From: CAIWHR01 sp963843595
GTDB taxonomy: Bacteria; Pseudomonadota; Gammaproteobacteria; Burkholderiales; Casimicrobiaceae
Assembly (NCBI GenBank): GCA_963843595.1
Contig: CAWJLG010000008.1
Location: 248,001-312,000 of the forward strand
DNA length: 64,000 bases
Direction: 5' to 3'
Shown in pieces: positions 61,005 through 64,000 of this stretch (position 1 is its first letter; each line of letters begins with the position of its first letter). Both the position numbers and the translations under genes were made by a program. Under the pieces are notes generated by a model. It ran no database searches, was not told the DNA's origin, and worked only from the letters and a program-made list of their open reading frames with translations.

Positions 61005-63794
61005 CTAGACGCCCTGGCGCAGGAACGGCGCCTTCAGCGCCTCGTCCAGCGCGCCGGCCGCATCCATCAGGTGGGCAAGCGTCTCGCGGTCGCGCTTGCC
61101 TTTCCCCGCCGCGGCCTTGATCTCGCGTGCCAACGTCTTCGCCTCCTCGCGGAAGAGCGCAATCGCGTCGGCGGGCGTCGTCGCCGCGGGACGGGTGAGC
61201 GCTCCGGCGATCCGGCGCAGATGCTCGCGCTGCAGGTCGCGGCGCGGCGCCGGGATCGAGGCGCCGGTCTTGAGCTCGCTCCAGATCGACGCACGCAGCG
61301 TCGCGAAGAGCTCGGTCAACGACAGCGCCTCACCCGAATGCGCGACCTTGATCTCGGAGTCGAGCAGGCGGGCGAGGACCGTGTCGGACAGCACCTGGCC
61401 GAGCGCCGCGGTCTGCAGGCCGAGCACACGGCTGCGCAGGCTGAAATCGGGGTTGAACCGGTTGGCGAACGAGCCGTAGTCGAGGTAGTCGATTCCCATG
61501 CTGCGCAGGAATTCGGGCTTGAAGCGGAAGCTGTCGGCGGCGAACACGCTGGTTGCGAGGAGATCGAGGGCGGCGCGCTGCCGGTCCGGCGACACCGGCG
61601 TGAGCGGGAGGTTGCCCGTGCCCGCATAGTCACGGACGTAATAGACGCCACCGACGTACTTCGCGACCAGTCCCGCCGCGCGGCTGACCTGGCGGAACCC
61701 GGCGTCGAAGCTGCGCCGCAGCACGTCGTACGATTCGCCGGGCTTGAGTTGACGCGCCTGCAGGCGCTGCCAGAGCTCCTGCGAAATGAGCAGCCGTTTC
61801 TGCAGGTAGAGCAGCGGATCGGAACCGAGGTCGAACTGGCTCGCGTCAGGATCCAGGCCCGCGATCGCCTCTTCGTCCGACGAGAACGCAAGCAACGGGT
61901 CGGTGGCCCCGCGCGCAGCGATCCTGGCAAGCTCCTCGTTCTCCGTCCCGGCCGGCAGCGGCCGGTACGCGTACTCGATCGCCCAGTAGTCGTAGGGTCC
62001 GAGCGAGGGCTCGACGTAGGCGCCCTGCTGCTCACCCCTGACCGCGATGTTGAGCGGGTTGTAGTCCATCACCGAGCCGGAGATCCCGTTCGCGCGGCTG
62101 AACTCGGGATCCGCGATCTTCGCCAGCGGAAAGACCGTCGACGCGCGGAAGTTGTGCCGCAGCCCGAGCGTGTGGCCGACCTCGTGCATCACGACCGCCT
62201 TGAGCGCCGCGTTGACGAACGCGTCGGCCTCCGGCGTGCCGGGCTCGAGCTCGCCGCGCGCCGCGAGCAGATCGAGCCCGAACTGCATCTCGGCAAGTGC
62301 CTCGTTCGCGAATGTGCAGCGGTAGCCCTCGCGGTCCGGCAGGGCGCTGAAGGGTTCCGTCGCCGCCGCGGCGCCGGGGGCCTGCTCGGTGATGAACGTC
62401 CGGTCGCCGCGCGTCCACGACTCGGGGATCGCGACCTGCGCGTCGAGGATCTCGCCGGTGCGCGGATCGAAGGTCGACGGCCCGATCGCGAACGCGGCAT
62501 CGGTGGCGACGAACCAGCGCACGGTCGAGTGTCGCGCGTCGTAGGTGTCGAACGACGCGTCGGCCTCCTGCTGCCTGACCACGATCGCGTCCTTGAAGCC
62601 GATCTTCTCGAACGCCTTGTTCCATTCGAGGATGCCGGCGCGCACGGTCTCGCGGTACTTCTCCGGCACCGTGCGGTCGATCCAGTAGACGAGCGGCTCC
62701 TTCGGTTCCGACAGCGCGGCCGCCGGATCCTTCTTCTCGAGGCGCCAGCGGGCGACATAATGCGTGCGCGGCGTGAACCGCGCGTCGCTCGAAAAGTCCC
62801 AGACCTCGATGTCGAAGTGGCCGACGCGCGGGTCGGAGCGGCGGGTGGTCATCGGCTCCGGCAGCGTCGCGAAGTTGTACGTGTACCCGAGGAACAGGCT
62901 GCGTCCGTCCGGCAGCTTCGTGAATGGCGGGAACGGGTTCGGCGGCGGCGGTGTCGGCGTCGGGGGCGGCGGCAGCGTCGCCTTGGGGTTGAAGTAGTGC
63001 GCCGAGACGACGAGCGAGGTCTGGTCGGCACTGTTGCGCACATTCTCGAAGCTCGAGTTCTTCGCGTCGAACGCGTAATTGCGCATGTGGACGCCGGTGG
63101 TGAATCGCTCGCCGACGGGAATGTCGGCGAGCAACAGGGCATTGGCGTCGATCAACACGGTCCTGCGTTCCGGATGCGGCTGGGAGACCACCGTCGTCGC
63201 ACCGACGAGACTGTCGGTGAACCCTTCGCGAACGCCCTGCGCGATCGGCTCGTTCCTGGCGGCGGTGAACGTGTAATTCTTCGCGATCAGCTGCACGGTC
63301 GTGCCGATGCGCTTGAACTCGACGATCCGGTTGATCAACATCATCCCGCCGTAGACGCCCTGCTCGCCGATGCCGCGCGACAGGTTCGCGGTGAACAGGA
63401 ACGGCTTGCCGAACTGTTCGGGCGCGATCTCGAGCCACAGCTTGTCGTCCTTCTGCCAGACGTGGAACAGGCCGGCGGTCTCTTTCGCGTCCTTGATCAC
63501 GTCGGCGAAGGGCTTCGGGCCCGTCGCCGCAGCGGCGGCCGCGCCTACCGCCTGCGCGACACTGGCGGGGGACGCGCCAGGACGCGCGCTCGCGGCATTT
63601 CCGGCCGTCACGCCGGCCGCCACCGCGGCAGCGATCTTTGCGGTGTCGGTCGCCGGTTGCGCGGAAGTCACCGCGCCGGGCCCCTCCGGCGCTCCGGGCA
63701 CGGTCGCGCAGCCGCCGAGCACCAGGCCGGCACCCGCCAGCGCGAGGATGGCGCGGGCCATCGAAGATCGGAAGGGGGGTGGCTTGGGGAACAT
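61005..63794 (-). CDS. DUF5117/DUF5118 zinc-dependent metalloprotease lipoprotein
   Basis: 929 aa from ATG 63794 (GAGG upstream). The signal peptide and lipobox are ARAILALAGAGLVLGGCATV, so it is envelope-anchored. DUF5117 fills roughly 120-400 (PFLFTANLSRGIGEQGVYGGMMLINRIVEF, FNPKATLPPPPTPTPPPPNPFPPF). The metzincin-like site VMHEVGHTLGLRHNFRAS (HExxHxxGLRHN) is near residue 540. Substrate unknown; it may act in envelope turnover. It lies between miaB and phoH, which are usually adjacent. Confidence 0.9.
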   Translation of the reverse strand: MFPKPPPFRSSMARAILALAGAGLVLGGCATVPGAPEGPGAVTSAQPATDTAKIAAAVAAGVTAGNAASARPGASPASVAQAVGAAAAAATGPKPFADVIKDAKETAGLFHVWQKDDKLWLEIAPEQFGKPFLFTANLSRGIGEQGVYGGMMLINRIVEFKRIGTTVQLIAKNYTFTAARNEPIAQGVREGFTDSLVGATTVVSQPHPERRTVLIDANALLLADIPVGERFTTGVHMRNYAFDAKNSSFENVRNSADQTSLVVSAHYFNPKATLPPPPTPTPPPPNPFPPFTKLPDGRSLFLGYTYNFATLPEPMTTRRSDPRVGHFDIEVWDFSSDARFTPRTHYVARWRLEKKDPAAALSEPKEPLVYWIDRTVPEKYRETVRAGILEWNKAFEKIGFKDAIVVRQQEADASFDTYDARHSTVRWFVATDAAFAIGPSTFDPRTGEILDAQVAIPESWTRGDRTFITEQAPGAAAATEPFSALPDREGYRCTFANEALAEMQFGLDLLAARGELEPGTPEADAFVNAALKAVVMHEVGHTLGLRHNFRASTVFPLAKIADPEFSRANGISGSVMDYNPLNIAVRGEQQGAYVEPSLGPYDYWAIEYAYRPLPAGTENEELARIAARGATDPLLAFSSDEEAIAGLDPDASQFDLGSDPLLYLQKRLLISQELWQRLQARQLKPGESYDVLRRSFDAGFRQVSRAAGLVAKYVGGVYYVRDYAGTGNLPLTPVSPDRQRAALDLLATSVFAADSFRFKPEFLRSMGIDYLDYGSFANRFNPDFSLRSRVLGLQTAALGQVLSDTVLARLLDSEIKVAHSGEALSLTELFATLRASIWSELKTGASIPAPRRDLQREHLRRIAGALTRPAATTPADAIALFREEAKTLAREIKAAAGKGKRDRETLAHLMDAAGALDEALKAPFLRQGV

Positions 63795-63880
63795 CTTGGT
63801 TGCCTCAACAGTGGATTCGTGGAGTCGACCGCACGCGGCGATTGGACGTGCGCCTTGCTGCCGCGTTCGCGGCCGATGCG

Positions 63881-64000
63881 TCAATCGGCGTCGGCAAGTT
63901 CGCCGCGCAGCGAATGCGGCAGCGCCGCGGTGATCGTGACATCGGCATAGGTTCCGACGAGCGCGCAATCACCGGCGAAGTTGACCACGCGGTTGTTCCC
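63881..64000 (-). CDS. miaB: MiaB tRNA-2-methylthio-N6-isopentenyladenosine methylthiotransferase, C-terminal fragment
   Basis: Only the last 39 codons are in the window: the TRAM domain end NNRVVNFAGDCALVGTYADV followed by TITAALPHSLRGELADAD and the stop. This end is diagnostic of MiaB (NRVV and SLRGEL). MiaB is a radical-SAM enzyme with two Fe-S clusters that methylthiolates A37 of tRNAs reading UNN codons. The catalytic part lies beyond position 64000. It heads the operon that continues into the metalloprotease and phoH. Confidence 0.9.
   Translation of the reverse strand, partial: GNNRVVNFAGDCALVGTYADVTITAALPHSLRGELADAD

Noticed and set aside
1..64000. CRISPR arrays, insertion sequences, prophage or integrase genes
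   Set aside because: I found no regularly spaced repeats of array type, transposase motifs or terminal inverted repeats flanking an open frame. The gene order is conserved and metabolic.

Overview
The window is 64 kb of high-GC, gene-dense chromosome with no insertion sequences, phage genes or CRISPR. It most likely comes from a betaproteobacterium, Burkholderiales or a close relative. The conserved gene orders support this: miaB-(insert)-phoH-ybeY-corC-lnt, glyQ-glyS-gmhB-plsC-ygjP, lptM-lysA beside cyaY, and rnhA-yafS beside gloB-mltD. So do a polyhydroxyalkanoic-acid-system gene, a FFLEELY-motif gene and Lys/Ala-rich granule and nucleoid proteins. Six genes carry a frameshift, each equivalent to one extra base, so the sequence may be an insertion-prone assembly.

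Layout. 0-1.8 kb: 3' part of a YdiF-type CoA-transferase and a CAU-anticodon tRNA with its promoter and terminator. 1.9-2.6 kb: a frameshifted TauE/SafE permease. 2.7-10.8 kb: a minus-strand operon (glutathione peroxidase, FAD amine-oxidase-like protein, DUF1365, cyclopropane-fatty-acid synthase-like methyltransferase, chalcone-isomerase-like protein, MFS transporter, DUF3833 lipoprotein, SDR, NTF2-like protein). It is divergent from a MerR regulator at 10.9 kb that keeps every cobalamin-contacting motif of the CarH/LitR light sensors. I read this as a light-inducible membrane-lipid modification and oxidative-protection module. The divergent promoters face each other with overlapping -10 boxes.

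11.9-24.6 kb: neutral-lipid storage and lipid turnover: a lipase-like hydrolase, a two-domain fatty acyl-CoA reductase (Marinobacter FarA type), a phasin, an acyl-CoA-binding protein, a wax ester synthase/DGAT, a TetR regulator, a patatin, a second (frameshifted) phasin, a GMC oxidoreductase with a Tat-signal partner, a FFLEELY-motif protein and a polyhydroxyalkanoic acid system protein. Together reductase and WS/DGAT give a route from acyl-CoA to wax esters.

24.8-41.3 kb: a plus-strand fatty-acid uptake and beta-oxidation block: two acyl-CoA synthetases, a TetR regulator with a PsrA-like operator at its own start, FadE, two thiolases, two multifunctional hydratase/dehydrogenases of opposite domain order, a thioesterase and FadL. 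It complements the storage block.

41.5-50.7 kb: a second chalcone-isomerase-fold protein, DUF6352 and DUF6265 proteins (both frameshifted), a small TPR protein, rnhA, a methyltransferase, gloB, mltD, a histone-H1-like Lys/Ala protein, lysA, lptM and cyaY. 50.7-64 kb: housekeeping genes ygjP, plsC, gmhB, glyS, glyQ, a D-2-hydroxyacid dehydrogenase, lnt, corC, ybeY, phoH, a large zinc metalloprotease lipoprotein and the 3' end of miaB. No gene-free stretch exceeds 300 bases; the longest are 26458-26730 and 14936-15201, both with candidate operators.
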